Positions 53,201 through 62,295 of a stretch of 64,000 bases of DNA are shown piece after piece (positions within the stretch are counted from its first letter, which is position 1; each line of letters opens with the position of its first letter). The DNA comes from Candidatus Blautia faecipullorum (GTDB lineage: Bacteria; Bacillota; Clostridia; Lachnospirales; Lachnospiraceae): positions 19,143 to 83,142 of the forward strand of contig DXEG01000051.1 in assembly GCA_019115125.1 (NCBI GenBank), written 5' to 3'. The position numbers and the translations under genes are program-made. A model generated the notes under the pieces. That model was not told where the DNA came from, ran no database searches, and saw only the letters and a list, made by a program, of their open reading frames with translations.

Positions 53201-54514
53201 ATGAAGAAAGCAGTTAGCATGGCAATGGCAGTAACAGTTGCTCTTTCAACAGCAGCGACTACAGTTCCGGTAATGGCGGACGATCCGGTGGAGCTGACAA
53301 TCTGGAGTCCTACAGATACAGAGGCGATCGAAGCCTGGTGGGAAGAGAAGCTTGCGGAATGGAACGAGGCGAATCCAGATATTCAGGTGAGCCGTGAGGC
53401 GATTGACCGTTCCGATTCATACGCATACGACAATAAGATCGCTACAGCAGTAACCTCCAGCGATCTTCCGGACATCTTTTATGTAGACGGACCGCAGGTT
53501 TCCTACTACGCGGCAAACGGAATCACTGTTCCGCTGGACGATTACTTCTCAGAAGATGATCTGGCTGATTTTGTAGATTCTGCTGTTGCGCAGAATACAT
53601 ATGACGGTTCTCTGTATGCCATCGGCGCCACAGAGTCCTCAGTAGCTTTCTATTATAATAAAGACTACCTTACCGAGTGCGGCGTGGATGTTGAGGATCT
53701 GGATTCCCGCACCATTGATAACCCGATCACCTGGTCTGAATTTGCGGAAATCGCTGAAAAATGTACTACAGACGATTATGTAGGCGCGCACATCATTATG
53801 GACCACGGCGAAGGCCTTCCCTATGCTCTGGAGCCCATGTATCTTTCCGCCGGAAAGGACTACATCAGTGAGGACGGTACAACAGCGGACGGTTATGTAA
53901 ACAGCGAGGAAGCAGTAGAGACAACTTCCTACCTGGCGGATATGATCGCCAAAGGCTACGCGAACGTAGAACCTATCACAGACGAGTTCCTGAACGGCGC
54001 ATGCGCGACAATGCTGGGAGGCTCCTGGGAAATCGCGACTCTGGAGGCGAATGCTGACTTTGAGTGGGGCATCACCTACTATCCGGTAAATGACGACACA
54101 AGCGAGGCAGTTTCTCCCTGCGGAGACTGGTCGGCTGCCATCAGCAAGGATTGCGAGAATGTAGACGCGGCAGGTCAGTTCCTTCAGTGGCTGATGAATA
54201 CAGAAAACGTAGCGACCTACGCGGCGGCTATCGCAAAACCGGCAACCCGTACTTCCGCTTATGAGGAAGAGGCTATGGCGGATTATCAGGAAGGAAGCCG
54301 CGCTCTGATCAAAGAGCAGCTTGAAAATACGGCGGTTCCCCGTCCGAGAACACCTTCCTACGCAACCTTCTCCTCTGCTTACGCAGAAGCTATGTCCAAT
54401 ATTTTCTCTGATGCGGCCAGCAATGGAGAAGTAGACAACGACTATATCCAGTCTGAGCTTGACACAGTATCTGACACCTTCACAGAGGACTATGAAACCT
54501 ATTACGCTGAATAA
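53201..54514 (+). CDS. sugar ABC transporter substrate-binding protein
   Basis: 437 residues. Signal peptide MKKAVSMAMAVTVAL...PVMA ends at an AxA site without lipobox Cys. The mature part shows the family 1 extracellular binding-protein pattern (ELTIWSPTDTEAIEAWW, DIFYVDGPQ). The operon context with GH32 suggests a fructose-containing sugar as ligand. AAGGAGGAAGAGAAC precedes the ATG. A 69-bp gap with a short GC hairpin (GGGCCGCAT...GTGCGGCC) separates it from the permeases. Confidence 0.9.
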   Translation: MKKAVSMAMAVTVALSTAATTVPVMADDPVELTIWSPTDTEAIEAWWEEKLAEWNEANPDIQVSREAIDRSDSYAYDNKIATAVTSSDLPDIFYVDGPQVSYYAANGITVPLDDYFSEDDLADFVDSAVAQNTYDGSLYAIGATESSVAFYYNKDYLTECGVDVEDLDSRTIDNPITWSEFAEIAEKCTTDDYVGAHIIMDHGEGLPYALEPMYLSAGKDYISEDGTTADGYVNSEEAVETTSYLADMIAKGYANVEPITDEFLNGACATMLGGSWEIATLEANADFEWGITYYPVNDDTSEAVSPCGDWSAAISKDCENVDAAGQFLQWLMNTENVATYAAAIAKPATRTSAYEEEAMADYQEGSRALIKEQLENTAVPRPRTPSYATFSSAYAEAMSNIFSDAASNGEVDNDYIQSELDTVSDTFTEDYETYYAE

Positions 54515-54583
54515 AACTGGAAGGTCATAAATCTGGGCCGCATCGCTGGACGGTGCGGCCTGTTTTTAAAAGGGGGAAAGGCT

Positions 54584-55483
54584 ATGGCTAAGACAAAGAA
54601 ACTTACAGGCCGGAAGCGTGATGAGAGAGTTGCTGCATATGTGTTCGTGGCGCCTGCAGTAATTCTTCTGATCGCATTTCTGGTAGTGCCGATGATCTAT
54701 ACCGTATATTTTTCCGGATTTAAATATCAGATCATGCGGCCGGACGCCATTGAATTCATTGGTCTTGAGAATTACCAGAAGCTTTTCAGCGATAAAAACT
54801 TCTGGATGGCGCTGAAAAATACCGTATATTTCACCGTGATCGTAGTGCCCTGCCAGTGTGCTCTGGCTCTGGGACTTGCGCTTCTTGTATCAAAGAAATT
54901 CCGCGGAGTGGCGATTTTCAGAACCATGTATTTCAGCCCGCAGCTTACTTCTATGGTAGTTATCTCCGTTCTGTGGTCGGTTCTTTACAACGCGAACCCC
55001 AACACAGGTCTGATCAACTCCCTTCTGGTTTCACTGGGCTTTGATCCGATCAGCTTCCTGAACGACGCGGATACGGCCATGAACTCGATCATTTTCATGT
55101 CCGCATGGCAGGGAGCCGGATATCAGATGATGATTTTCCTGGCGGGTCTGCAGGGAATTCCGCGGGATCAGTACGAGGCGGCTTCTGTGGACGGAGCTAC
55201 GAAGTTTAAACAGTTCCTGTATATTACGCTTCCCGGATTGAAGGGAACCATCAAATATGTTATCATGATCACCATGATCCAGGCGATGAAGCTCTTCACC
55301 CAGCCTTATATCATGACTCAGGGCGGACCGAAAAACTCCACCAAAACTCTGGTATATTACATCTACACCCAGGGCTTCCAGAAGGGTAACTTCGGCTATG
55401 CCTGCTCAATAGCGGCTGTATTCTTCGTGATTGTCGTCTGCATGTCCATGGCGATGAAGAAGATTACCGCGGCGACAGATTAA
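54584..55483 (+). CDS. sugar ABC transporter permease, first
   Basis: 299 residues, six spans after a basic N-terminus (KKLTGRKRDERV). The EAA loop is DQYEAASVDGATKFKQFLY. AAAGGGGGAAAGG is the ribosome site. It forms the channel with the next gene, 16 bp away. Confidence 0.93.
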   Translation: MAKTKKLTGRKRDERVAAYVFVAPAVILLIAFLVVPMIYTVYFSGFKYQIMRPDAIEFIGLENYQKLFSDKNFWMALKNTVYFTVIVVPCQCALALGLALLVSKKFRGVAIFRTMYFSPQLTSMVVISVLWSVLYNANPNTGLINSLLVSLGFDPISFLNDADTAMNSIIFMSAWQGAGYQMMIFLAGLQGIPRDQYEAASVDGATKFKQFLYITLPGLKGTIKYVIMITMIQAMKLFTQPYIMTQGGPKNSTKTLVYYIYTQGFQKGNFGYACSIAAVFFVIVVCMSMAMKKITAATD

Positions 55484-55499
55484 GGGAGGTGGAGAGACT

Positions 55500-56348
55500 A
55501 TGACGAAATCAATGAAGTTTTCTGCCAGATTCGGCAAGTTCATGTTTTATTTTGGAAATATCATCATCGGCATTATCTTTGTTTCTCCTCTGATCTGGAT
55601 GATTTCCGCTTCTCTGAAGCCGGAGGCAGAGATTTTTGCAAACATGGATTCCCTGACGACATTCCTGCCGGTGCAGGCGTCCCTGGATAATTACGCGGAG
55701 GTTTTTTCCAGGCTCAATCTGCCCCAGGTGTTTAAAAATACGCTTTTATATATCGGACTGATCCTGATCCTGGATCTTCTGGTAAACTCCATGTGCGGCT
55801 ATGCGCTGGCAAAATTTGAGTTTAAAGGCAAAGGAGCGATCCTGAATCTTGTTATCGCTCTGATGGTACTTCCGATGGAAGCGATCATGCTTCCTCTGTA
55901 TATCGAGATGTCCCAGCTTGGCTGGGTTAATACCCTGGCGGCTCTGGTAATTCCCTTTGTTGCCAAGTGTTTTTCGATCTATATGTTCCGGCAGTTTTTC
56001 TGCGATGTGCCGGACGACCTGATCGAAGCGGCGGCGATTGACGGCTGCAGTCCGATCGGGACCTTTTTTAAGATCGTTGTTCCTATTTCCAAGACGGTCT
56101 ATGCAACCGTATTTATTCTTGATTTTGTAGCCCACTGGAACGACTTTATGTGGCCGTTCCTGGTTATGACAGGAGAGGATAAACGTACCATCCAGCTTGC
56201 GGTGCAGTCCTTCTTCGGCACCCAGCCGGTTCATTACAGCGCGATCATGGCGGCTCTGGTTGTTTCTGCGATTCCGATGATCATCATGTTTGTCTTCATG
56301 CAGAAATACTATGTGGAAGGTATCGCTTCCTCTGGTATCAAGGGATAG
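55500..56348 (+). CDS. sugar ABC transporter permease, second
   Basis: 282 residues, six spans, EAA loop DLIEAAAIDGCSPIGTFFKI, and the C-terminal YYVEGIASSGIKG ending of MalG-type permeases. No ATPase gene is present in the locus. AGGGAGGTGGAGA precedes the ATG. Confidence 0.93.
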   Translation: MTKSMKFSARFGKFMFYFGNIIIGIIFVSPLIWMISASLKPEAEIFANMDSLTTFLPVQASLDNYAEVFSRLNLPQVFKNTLLYIGLILILDLLVNSMCGYALAKFEFKGKGAILNLVIALMVLPMEAIMLPLYIEMSQLGWVNTLAALVIPFVAKCFSIYMFRQFFCDVPDDLIEAAAIDGCSPIGTFFKIVVPISKTVYATVFILDFVAHWNDFMWPFLVMTGEDKRTIQLAVQSFFGTQPVHYSAIMAALVVSAIPMIIMFVFMQKYYVEGIASSGIKG

Positions 56349-56433
56349 CGCGGACGGAACGGATAAGTTATTGTTCGCCCGCAGGCTTGACATTGGCCGT
56401 CAGGTTATGCGCCAGTATGTTAAATAATAAGAT

Positions 56434-56512
56434 GCAGCATTTCAGCCCCATGCATCAAAGATACATATGAAGCGGGCTGAAATCGCTGCAGTTCGCAGGT
56501 GTCTGTGAACTG
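56434..56512. repeat. two adjacent hairpins upstream of GH32
   Basis: GCAGCATTTCAGCCC (56434-56448) pairs with GGGCTGAAATCGCTGC (56474-56489) with one bulge, and CAGTTC (56489-56494) pairs with GAACTG (56507-56512). No T-run follows. The location between permease and GH32 suggests an mRNA processing or partial termination point. Confidence 0.55.
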
Positions 56513-56547
56513 TAACGATTTAAGTAAGCGAAAGGCAGGATCATGAT

Positions 56548-58029
56548 ATGACCAGTAAACTATTACAGCAGGCACGAGAATTTGAAAGAGAGCATATCAA
56601 AGATATACGTCCTGAGGAGCGTCCCTGCTATCATGTGACAGGCGGACACGGCTGGATCAACGATCCCAACGGATTCTCATATTATAAGGGCGAATATCAT
56701 CTGTTTTACCAGTACCATCCATATTCCAATATATGGGGACCGATGCACTGGGGGCATGTGGTGAGCAGAGATCTGATCACCTGGGAGCGCCGTCCGGCCA
56801 TTATGGCGCCTGATGAAAGCTATGACGACGCGGGCTGTTTTTCCGGAAGCGCTCTCGAAATGTCCGACGGCCGTCACCTGCTGATGTATACAGGCGTGAA
56901 AAGGGTGATTGAGCCGGATGGAAGTGAGAGACACTACCAGACTCAGTGCATGGCCACAGGGGATGGAACGGATTATGTGAAATATGAGGGAAACCCGGTC
57001 CTGACGGTAAAGGATGTTCCCGAAGGAGGAAGCCCGGTGGATTTCCGGGATCCCAAGATCTGGCAGGATACCGATGGGAAGTTTTACGCGGTGGCGGCCA
57101 ACGCCACAGAGGACGGAAACAGTGCCATCCTTTTGTTTGAGAGTGAGGACGCTTTTCACTGGAGCTTCTGCAATGTGCTGGACAGAAGCAGCAAAAAGCT
57201 GGGAGGAATGTGGGAATGTCCGGATTTCTTCGAGCTTGACGGCAGACATATCCTGTTTGTAAGTCCTATGGAGATGATGCCGGAAGGCCTGAAGTATCAC
57301 GCGGGCCACTGTACGCTGTGCATTTCCGGCTCCTATGACAAAGAGAGCCGCAGCTTCAGCAGGGAAGCGGTTCAGCCCATTGACAGCGGAATTGATTTTT
57401 ACGCGCCTCAGACCATGCTGACGCCGGACGGACGGCGGGTGATGGTCGCGTGGATGCAGTCCTGGAGCAATACGAAGTTTGTTCCGAAGGGTGTGAAATA
57501 TTTTGGTCAGCTTACGGTTCCCAGAGAACTGAGCTTCCGGGATGGAAAGCTGATCCAGAAGCCCGTCCGGGAGCTGGAAGCATACCGCGGTGAACGGGTC
57601 TGCTGCAGACAGACGGAGATTTCCCAGGAAACTTCTCTGGAGGGAATCCGGGGAAGAGTGATGGATATGACTATTCGCCTGAAAGTGAATGGAGAATTCC
57701 AGGAATTTTGTATGAAGTTTGCCTGCGGAGAGGAATATTATACATCTGTAACCTATGATCCGGCGGAGGAGGTGCTCTGCGTAGACAGAAGCCACAGCGG
57801 ATATCTGTATGATATTGTTCACAGCAGGAAACTCCGGGTATCTCCCATGAACGGAGAGGTGACGCTCCGGTGCCTGGCGGACCGTTTCAGTCTGGAAATT
57901 TTTATCAATGACGGAAGCCAGACAGCGTCTGTAACCTTATATACGCCCCTGAGCGCCGACGGTATCACCTTTGCGGCGAAGGGGAAAGCAACGATTGATA
58001 TTGAAAAATACAACCTTTCTTTTTCTTGA
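56548..58029 (+). CDS. GH32 beta-fructosidase (sucrose/fructan hydrolase)
   Basis: 493 residues, no signal peptide. GH32 motifs: nucleophile Asp39 in WINDPNG, FRDPKIW with the transition-state Asp, and acid/base Glu in MWECPDFFE. The C-terminal beta-sandwich (about 350-490) has the EIFINDG strand. It should split terminal fructose from sucrose or short fructo-oligosaccharides in the cytoplasm. Delivery by an ABC importer means that the substrate arrives unphosphorylated. GGCAGGATC precedes the ATG. Terminator at 58042. Confidence 0.93.
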   Translation: MTSKLLQQAREFEREHIKDIRPEERPCYHVTGGHGWINDPNGFSYYKGEYHLFYQYHPYSNIWGPMHWGHVVSRDLITWERRPAIMAPDESYDDAGCFSGSALEMSDGRHLLMYTGVKRVIEPDGSERHYQTQCMATGDGTDYVKYEGNPVLTVKDVPEGGSPVDFRDPKIWQDTDGKFYAVAANATEDGNSAILLFESEDAFHWSFCNVLDRSSKKLGGMWECPDFFELDGRHILFVSPMEMMPEGLKYHAGHCTLCISGSYDKESRSFSREAVQPIDSGIDFYAPQTMLTPDGRRVMVAWMQSWSNTKFVPKGVKYFGQLTVPRELSFRDGKLIQKPVRELEAYRGERVCCRQTEISQETSLEGIRGRVMDMTIRLKVNGEFQEFCMKFACGEEYYTSVTYDPAEEVLCVDRSHSGYLYDIVHSRKLRVSPMNGEVTLRCLADRFSLEIFINDGSQTASVTLYTPLSADGITFAAKGKATIDIEKYNLSFS

Positions 58030-58041
58030 TATAATATTCGG

Positions 58042-58093
58042 CAGAAAAAGCGGCTCTTAAATGACAGCGGTCTCAAAGGGGCCGCTTTTTCTG
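58042..58093 (+). terminator. terminator after GH32
   Basis: CAGAAAAAGCGGC (58042-58054) pairs perfectly with GCCGCTTTTTCTG (58081-58093); the T-run lies in the right arm. Confidence 0.85.
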
Positions 58094-58121
58094 TTGACAG
58101 AAAACACTTCTCTGCGGACTG

Positions 58122-58148
58122 TTCACAAAATCAAAGCTGTGTTATACT
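58122..58148 (+). promoter_or_regulatory. probable promoter of the AlaX gene
   Basis: TTCACA (58122-58127) and TATACT (58143-58148) with only 15-bp spacing, compensated by an extended -10 TG. The start codon is about 112 bp downstream. Confidence 0.45.
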
Positions 58149-58260
58149 GAAGACTGGATAAATCAGAAAACGCGCGTTTTACAGTCTCGCCTCTCCGCCT
58201 GGGGCCTGGACGGGCTGTTCTGGAAAGCAGAAGCGCGGAAGAGAAAGAAGGTTATACAGA

Positions 58261-59418
58261 ATGACGGACACTATACGGTTATATTATGAGGATGTATATA
58301 CAAAGGAGTTTCAGGGAGCAGTAACAGAATGCAGGGAAACAGAACGGGGATATCAGATCCTTCTGGACCGGAGTGCCTTTTATCCCGAGGGAGGAGGCCA
58401 GCCCTGCGATCTGGGTACGCTGAACGGGATCCGGGTTATGGACGTACAGGAGGAGAAGGGGGAATTGATCCATTATACAGAAAGTCCCCTGGAACCGGGA
58501 ACCGCGGTGGAAGGACGGATTGACTGGGATCTCCGGTTTGACCTGATGCAGCAGCATTCCGGGGAACACATTGTAAGCGGGCTGGTTCACGCTGCCTATG
58601 GTTATAATAATGTGGGATTTCATATGGGAAGCGATGTGATCACCATTGATTTCAGCGGTGTGCTGGACCGGGAGCAGCTTGTGGAAATAGAGGACAAAGC
58701 AAACCGGAAAATATGGGAAAACAGCAGGGTGAAGATCTTTTACCCGGAGAAGGAGGAATTGAAAAGTCTTCCTTACCGGAGCAAAAAAGAGCTGGAAGGC
58801 AGGATCCGCCTGGTGGAGTTTCCGGGGGCGGATCTCTGCGCCTGCTGCGGGACTCATGTGACATATACCGGGGAGATCGGCATGGTGAAGCTTCTCGATG
58901 CGGAGAATTTTCGAGAAGGCGTCCGGGTGACTATGATCAGCGGAAAAAGAGTCATGGACTATCTGAGCAGGATCCATGAGCAGAACAGGCGTATATCTGT
59001 GAAGCTGTCGGCAAAAACAGAGGAGACAGCCCAGGCTGTGGAACGGCTGTGGGAGGAAAATTACCGTTTGAAGGGCCGCGCGCTTCATATGGAGCAGGAG
59101 CTGTGCCGCACAGAGGCCGAAAGATGGAACGGCGCGGGAAATGTACTTTTGTTCCATGAGGGGCTGGACGCCGACGGCGTGCGCAGGATGGCGGACGCGG
59201 TCATGCAGACATGCGGAGGGCGCTGCGCGGTCTTTTCCGGAGATCCGGACGAAGGCTATAAGTATGCCGTCGGAGAAAAAAACGGCGATCTCCGTCAGTT
59301 TGTGAAGGAAATGAACCAGGCCTTAAACGGACGGGGCGGCGGCAGACCATTCTTCGCTCAGGGATCCGTGAAGGCATCTCCGGAGGAGATCAGAGAATTT
59401 TTCCGCGGACAGGGGTGA
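58261..59418 (+). CDS. alanyl-tRNA editing protein (AlaX-type with DHHA1 domain)
   Basis: 385 residues. The editing core has GGGQPCDLG, zinc ligands His99 and His103 (QHSGEHIVSG) and Cys195 and His199 (CACCGTH). A coiled segment (about 235-280) leads to a C-terminal DHHA1-like domain (about 285-385). This is the long AlaX form, which removes Ser or Gly from mischarged tRNA-Ala. GAAAGAAGG is near the start. Next gene is 53 bp away. Confidence 0.92.
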   Translation: MTDTIRLYYEDVYTKEFQGAVTECRETERGYQILLDRSAFYPEGGGQPCDLGTLNGIRVMDVQEEKGELIHYTESPLEPGTAVEGRIDWDLRFDLMQQHSGEHIVSGLVHAAYGYNNVGFHMGSDVITIDFSGVLDREQLVEIEDKANRKIWENSRVKIFYPEKEELKSLPYRSKKELEGRIRLVEFPGADLCACCGTHVTYTGEIGMVKLLDAENFREGVRVTMISGKRVMDYLSRIHEQNRRISVKLSAKTEETAQAVERLWEENYRLKGRALHMEQELCRTEAERWNGAGNVLLFHEGLDADGVRRMADAVMQTCGGRCAVFSGDPDEGYKYAVGEKNGDLRQFVKEMNQALNGRGGGRPFFAQGSVKASPEEIREFFRGQG

Positions 59419-59471
59419 AAAACCACGGGAGAATTTTGCTGCAATGTTATTATTATGCGGGGTGAAGAAAA

Positions 59472-60341
59472 ATGTTTGGGGAATGTCATGCTCATGTGAT
59501 CATGGACGGGATCAATTACCGGGACGCCGTGAAGCGTCACAGACAGGGGCCTGATGAGGCTGTCGTGCGGAAATGCCTGGAGACCTACCGGAAGGCGGAG
59601 GTGACCTTCATAAGAGACGGGGGCGACGCCGGGGGCGTGTCTCTTCTGGCAAAAAAGCTGGCTCCGGAATACGGCATTGATTATCGTACGCCTGTTTTTG
59701 CCATACATAAAGAGGGGCATTATGGGAGCATTGTAGGCAATGGATTTTCGGATCTGAAGGAATTTCATGCCCTTGTACTCAGAGCGGCTGATCTGGGCGC
59801 TGATTTTATCAAGATCATGACCACGGGCCTTTTGGATTTTCATAAACATGGAGAGATCACAGGGACGCCTCTGGATAAGGCGGAGGTGCGCGAAATGGTG
59901 CATATTGCTCACGAGGAGGGATTCGCCGTGATGAGCCATACCAATGGGATTTACGGCGCCAGAGCCGCTATTGAGGCCGGAGTGGACAGCCTGGAGCATG
60001 GAAACTATATGGACGGGGAAACGCTGTCCATGCTGGCGGACAGCTCTGCAGTATGGGTTCCCACACTGGTGACTGTAAGAAATCTTCTGGGATGCGGAAG
60101 ATATGAGGACGCCACCCTGAGGCCCATTATAGAGAGCGGGGAGAAAAATCTGAAAATCGCTTTTGCCGAAAAAGTAAAAACAGCTCTCGGAAGCGACGCG
60201 GGCGCTTTCTGCGTTATGCACGGGCAGGGGATCCTGGACGAGTACAGAGCGTTTCTGGAGATACTGGGAGATTCTCCGGAGGTGACGGACTGGCTGAGCC
60301 AGGGCGAGGCGGAAATCCGCGAAAGATTCCGCCGGAGATAG
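59472..60341 (+). CDS. amidohydrolase-family protein
   Basis: 289 residues. Metal-site residues of the amidohydrolase superfamily are present: HxH (CHAHVI, residues 6 and 8), candidate bridging Lys in DFIKIMTTG, His in VMSHTNG, His in SLEHGNY, and catalytic Asp in LGSDAGAF. It is shorter than imidazolonepropionase-like relatives because it lacks the N-terminal beta domain. Substrate unknown. GGGGTGAAG precedes the ATG. Confidence 0.82.
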   Translation: MFGECHAHVIMDGINYRDAVKRHRQGPDEAVVRKCLETYRKAEVTFIRDGGDAGGVSLLAKKLAPEYGIDYRTPVFAIHKEGHYGSIVGNGFSDLKEFHALVLRAADLGADFIKIMTTGLLDFHKHGEITGTPLDKAEVREMVHIAHEEGFAVMSHTNGIYGARAAIEAGVDSLEHGNYMDGETLSMLADSSAVWVPTLVTVRNLLGCGRYEDATLRPIIESGEKNLKIAFAEKVKTALGSDAGAFCVMHGQGILDEYRAFLEILGDSPEVTDWLSQGEAEIRERFRRR

Positions 60342-60363
60342 GGTCGCTTTAGTAAAAAGTAAG

Positions 60364-60407
60364 GGCGGTATATTGGAGAAAGCTGAAATCTCCATATACC
60401 GCCATTT
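60364..60407. terminator. bidirectional terminator
   Basis: GGCGGTATATTGGAGA pairs with TCTCCATATACCGCC (one bulge) between two convergent genes, with ATTTTG on one side and A-rich sequence on the other. Confidence 0.82.
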
Positions 60408-60436
60408 TGACTTGAACTATTGAATGAAAGTGGCTG

Positions 60437-61576
60437 TCAGGCGTCCTCGATCCTGAGGCAGGTGTAAATATTAGATTCCCTGGAAGCCGCGGGATTAAAG
60501 GTAATCTTCACGGAGCTTCCGGTCAGAAGTCCTCCGGTAGAGGTGTTGTCGGCCTTATCCGTGCTGCAGGTGACGCTGGCGCCGTCGCCTGTGAGGATGG
60601 TGACAGTGTTTGCTGTGGAAGCGGTGATTTCTCCCGTAACCGTATAATTCATCGACCGTTCGTTCATATTTTCCGGGATTTCCCCGGTAACGCCCAGGAC
60701 AGTGATCCCATCCAGATTCCGGTTGTTGAATTCTCCGGTATAGGTAATTGTCACATAAGAGCCCGGAGCGGCTCCTCCGCTGAAATGACAGGGAATTCCT
60801 GACAAATTAAGACTCAGAGCGACATCGGAATTGGCCACAGTTACATCCAGGGTATTCAGCCGGATGTTCCGGATGACCGCGCGGAACTGTTTTTCCTGCT
60901 CCGGAGTTTCTCCTTCCGCCGGCTTGGGCGTGGGGGTCGGGGAGGGAACCTTGAGCGGATCGATATCCGATACGCTGAGAACCTTCAGATGAGACGCGTC
61001 CAGCGCTTTGGGGGCGTCGGAGGATTCCCCGAAGCTGCCTTTATAATGCAGGTATACCCATGCTCCGGAGCGAATGCCGTTCTGATAATATTGCTCCGTT
61101 CCGGTGATGGGATAGGTGGCGGTATAGCCGGTGCGGGATTTCAGAGTGACGGTATTGGCGGTAAGATTCTGGACCTGACCGTAGGTGGTTTTATTTTCCA
61201 GCGGCTTTTTATTGTGATATTCGTCCGCGACCTTCAGGACATGAACCGTACCGGTGTCTGTGCCGTTCATCTTTCCCTCGTAGATGACGCTGATCTTATC
61301 TCCGGCGATCATGCCGTCTTTACATTCCAGGGTGGCCTGGGAGATATCAAAAACATAGGTATCTGTATCGTCGAGAACGGTGAGACGGTTTCCGTCAAAA
61401 TCCTTCAGCGTTCCATGGATCTCATCCATATAAACCCGCTGTTTATCAGGGGCCGGTTCCGAAATCTGTGGATCTCCCGAGGACGCGAGCTGTTCGATCA
61501 CAGACTCCGGGCTGGAGCAGCCGGACAAAGCGGCTGTCAAAAGGATACAGATACATGCGGTGCGTGCTTTTTTCAT
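60437..61576 (-). CDS. lipoprotein with four beta-rich repeats
   Basis: 379 residues. Signal peptide with lipobox LSGC (Cys20). The mature protein contains about four weakly similar modules of 60-70 residues, each of the form G-x-(V/I)-x-(D/A)-x5-(L/V)-T-(V/I)-L followed by a Gly-rich turn and VxIxYxG (e.g. DKISVIYEGKMNG, GSYVTITYTGEFN, GSSVKITFNP). A Pro/Thr linker SPTPTPKP splits them two and two. They resemble DUF5666-type OB-like domains. Function unknown; probably a cell-envelope protein. GGAGGAAACA precedes the ATG. Confidence 0.75.
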   Translation of the reverse strand: MKKARTACICILLTAALSGCSSPESVIEQLASSGDPQISEPAPDKQRVYMDEIHGTLKDFDGNRLTVLDDTDTYVFDISQATLECKDGMIAGDKISVIYEGKMNGTDTGTVHVLKVADEYHNKKPLENKTTYGQVQNLTANTVTLKSRTGYTATYPITGTEQYYQNGIRSGAWVYLHYKGSFGESSDAPKALDASHLKVLSVSDIDPLKVPSPTPTPKPAEGETPEQEKQFRAVIRNIRLNTLDVTVANSDVALSLNLSGIPCHFSGGAAPGSYVTITYTGEFNNRNLDGITVLGVTGEIPENMNERSMNYTVTGEITASTANTVTILTGDGASVTCSTDKADNTSTGGLLTGSSVKITFNPAASRESNIYTCLRIEDA

Positions 61577-61624
61577 TTGTTTCCTCCGGCAGGATAAAAT
61601 TACCGGAATTTCAGGCAGCGGTAT

Positions 61625-61819
61625 TCAGCTCCGGCGTTTTTCGGACTTGGGAGATCTGGCCGAAAAATCAAAAATCTCATGGTATGCCTCCCACTCGTCG
61701 CCGTCTTCGGCGGCATGGGGTATGAGACCGGTACATTCTGTGCAGGCGTTGGTATTCAGGTAATTTTCATAAGAGATATTGTAAGGGTTTTCTTTTTTGA
61801 TTTCTGTGTTTTTTTTCAT
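61625..61819 (-). CDS. small conserved-looking protein with CTEC motif
   Basis: 64 residues from the ATG at 61819, which has GGAGGT 6 nt upstream on the minus strand. The sequence includes NPYNISYENYLNT and CTECTGLIP, then an acidic stretch (EDGDEWEAYHEIFDF) and a basic tail. No signal peptide or membrane helix. It is 48 bp upstream of the lipoprotein gene and probably cotranscribed. I do not recognise a named family. Confidence 0.6.
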   Translation of the reverse strand: MKKNTEIKKENPYNISYENYLNTNACTECTGLIPHAAEDGDEWEAYHEIFDFSARSPKSEKRRS

Positions 61820-62055
61820 CATACTACCTCCATGTAAGCTGTCTGTATTCTGCGTTTATAGTGTATGAAAAAAAACGAAAAGCATACAAAAAAAGAAAAA
61901 CTGACATTGCTGGTCAAGTGGTTTCATTATATCAGAAACATATAGAAACTTCCATATGGAAACAGGGGAAACTTTTGTGATCTCCCTCCTTTTTTATATC
62001 AAAAATACGATATAAAAAAGGAAAAAAATAGTTGTCATTTTTTTAACAAAATGTA

Positions 62056-62083
62056 TTGAAATATATGCGAAGTGTGATATACT
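62056..62083 (+). promoter_or_regulatory. promoter of the folate transporter unit
   Basis: TTGAAA (62056-62061) and TATACT (62078-62083) are 16 bp apart with a TG extension. It drives the riboswitch leader. The 61820-62055 stretch is very AT-rich and holds the promoter region of the divergent small-protein gene; no further gene was seen. Confidence 0.7.
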
Positions 62084-62097
62084 TAGGGCAAGTAAAT

Positions 62098-62212
62098 AAT
62101 AGCGAAGTAGGAATTTATGCGTTAAGTGTTCATTGGCTGGGGAGTCGCCGTGAAACGAAAAGCTGCTTTATGGAGAGGCTTACGATATATTTTCCGCACC
62201 CGTTGCTACATA
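62098..62212 (+). ncRNA. tetrahydrofolate (THF) riboswitch
   Basis: Key conserved segments of the folT-type THF aptamer are in order: GCGTTAAGTG (62120-62129), a TGGGGAGT loop, ACGAAAAGC (62155-62163) and CCGCACCC (62194-62201), closed by TAGC (62100-62103) with GCTA (62205-62208). The downstream gene encodes a folate transporter, the usual target. High THF should reduce expression. ACATATGAG pairs with CTCATAATGT right after the aptamer and adjoins a GGAGGG ribosome site, so control is probably at translation. Confidence 0.85.
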
Positions 62213-62247
62213 TGAGAACATCTCATAATGTGGAGGGATTATTATTT

Positions 62248-62271
62248 ATGGTAAATACTCTGACTCGGTGA
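62248..62271 (+). CDS. possible seven-codon leader peptide
   Basis: ATG 62248 to TGA 62269 encodes MVNTLTR, with GGAGGG (62232-62237) upstream and the FolT ribosome site right after its stop. It would couple riboswitch-controlled initiation to the transporter. Very short, so only tentative. Confidence 0.35.
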   Translation: MVNTLTR

Positions 62272-62295
62272 AAGCATTATGGAGGTGTTTTTATT

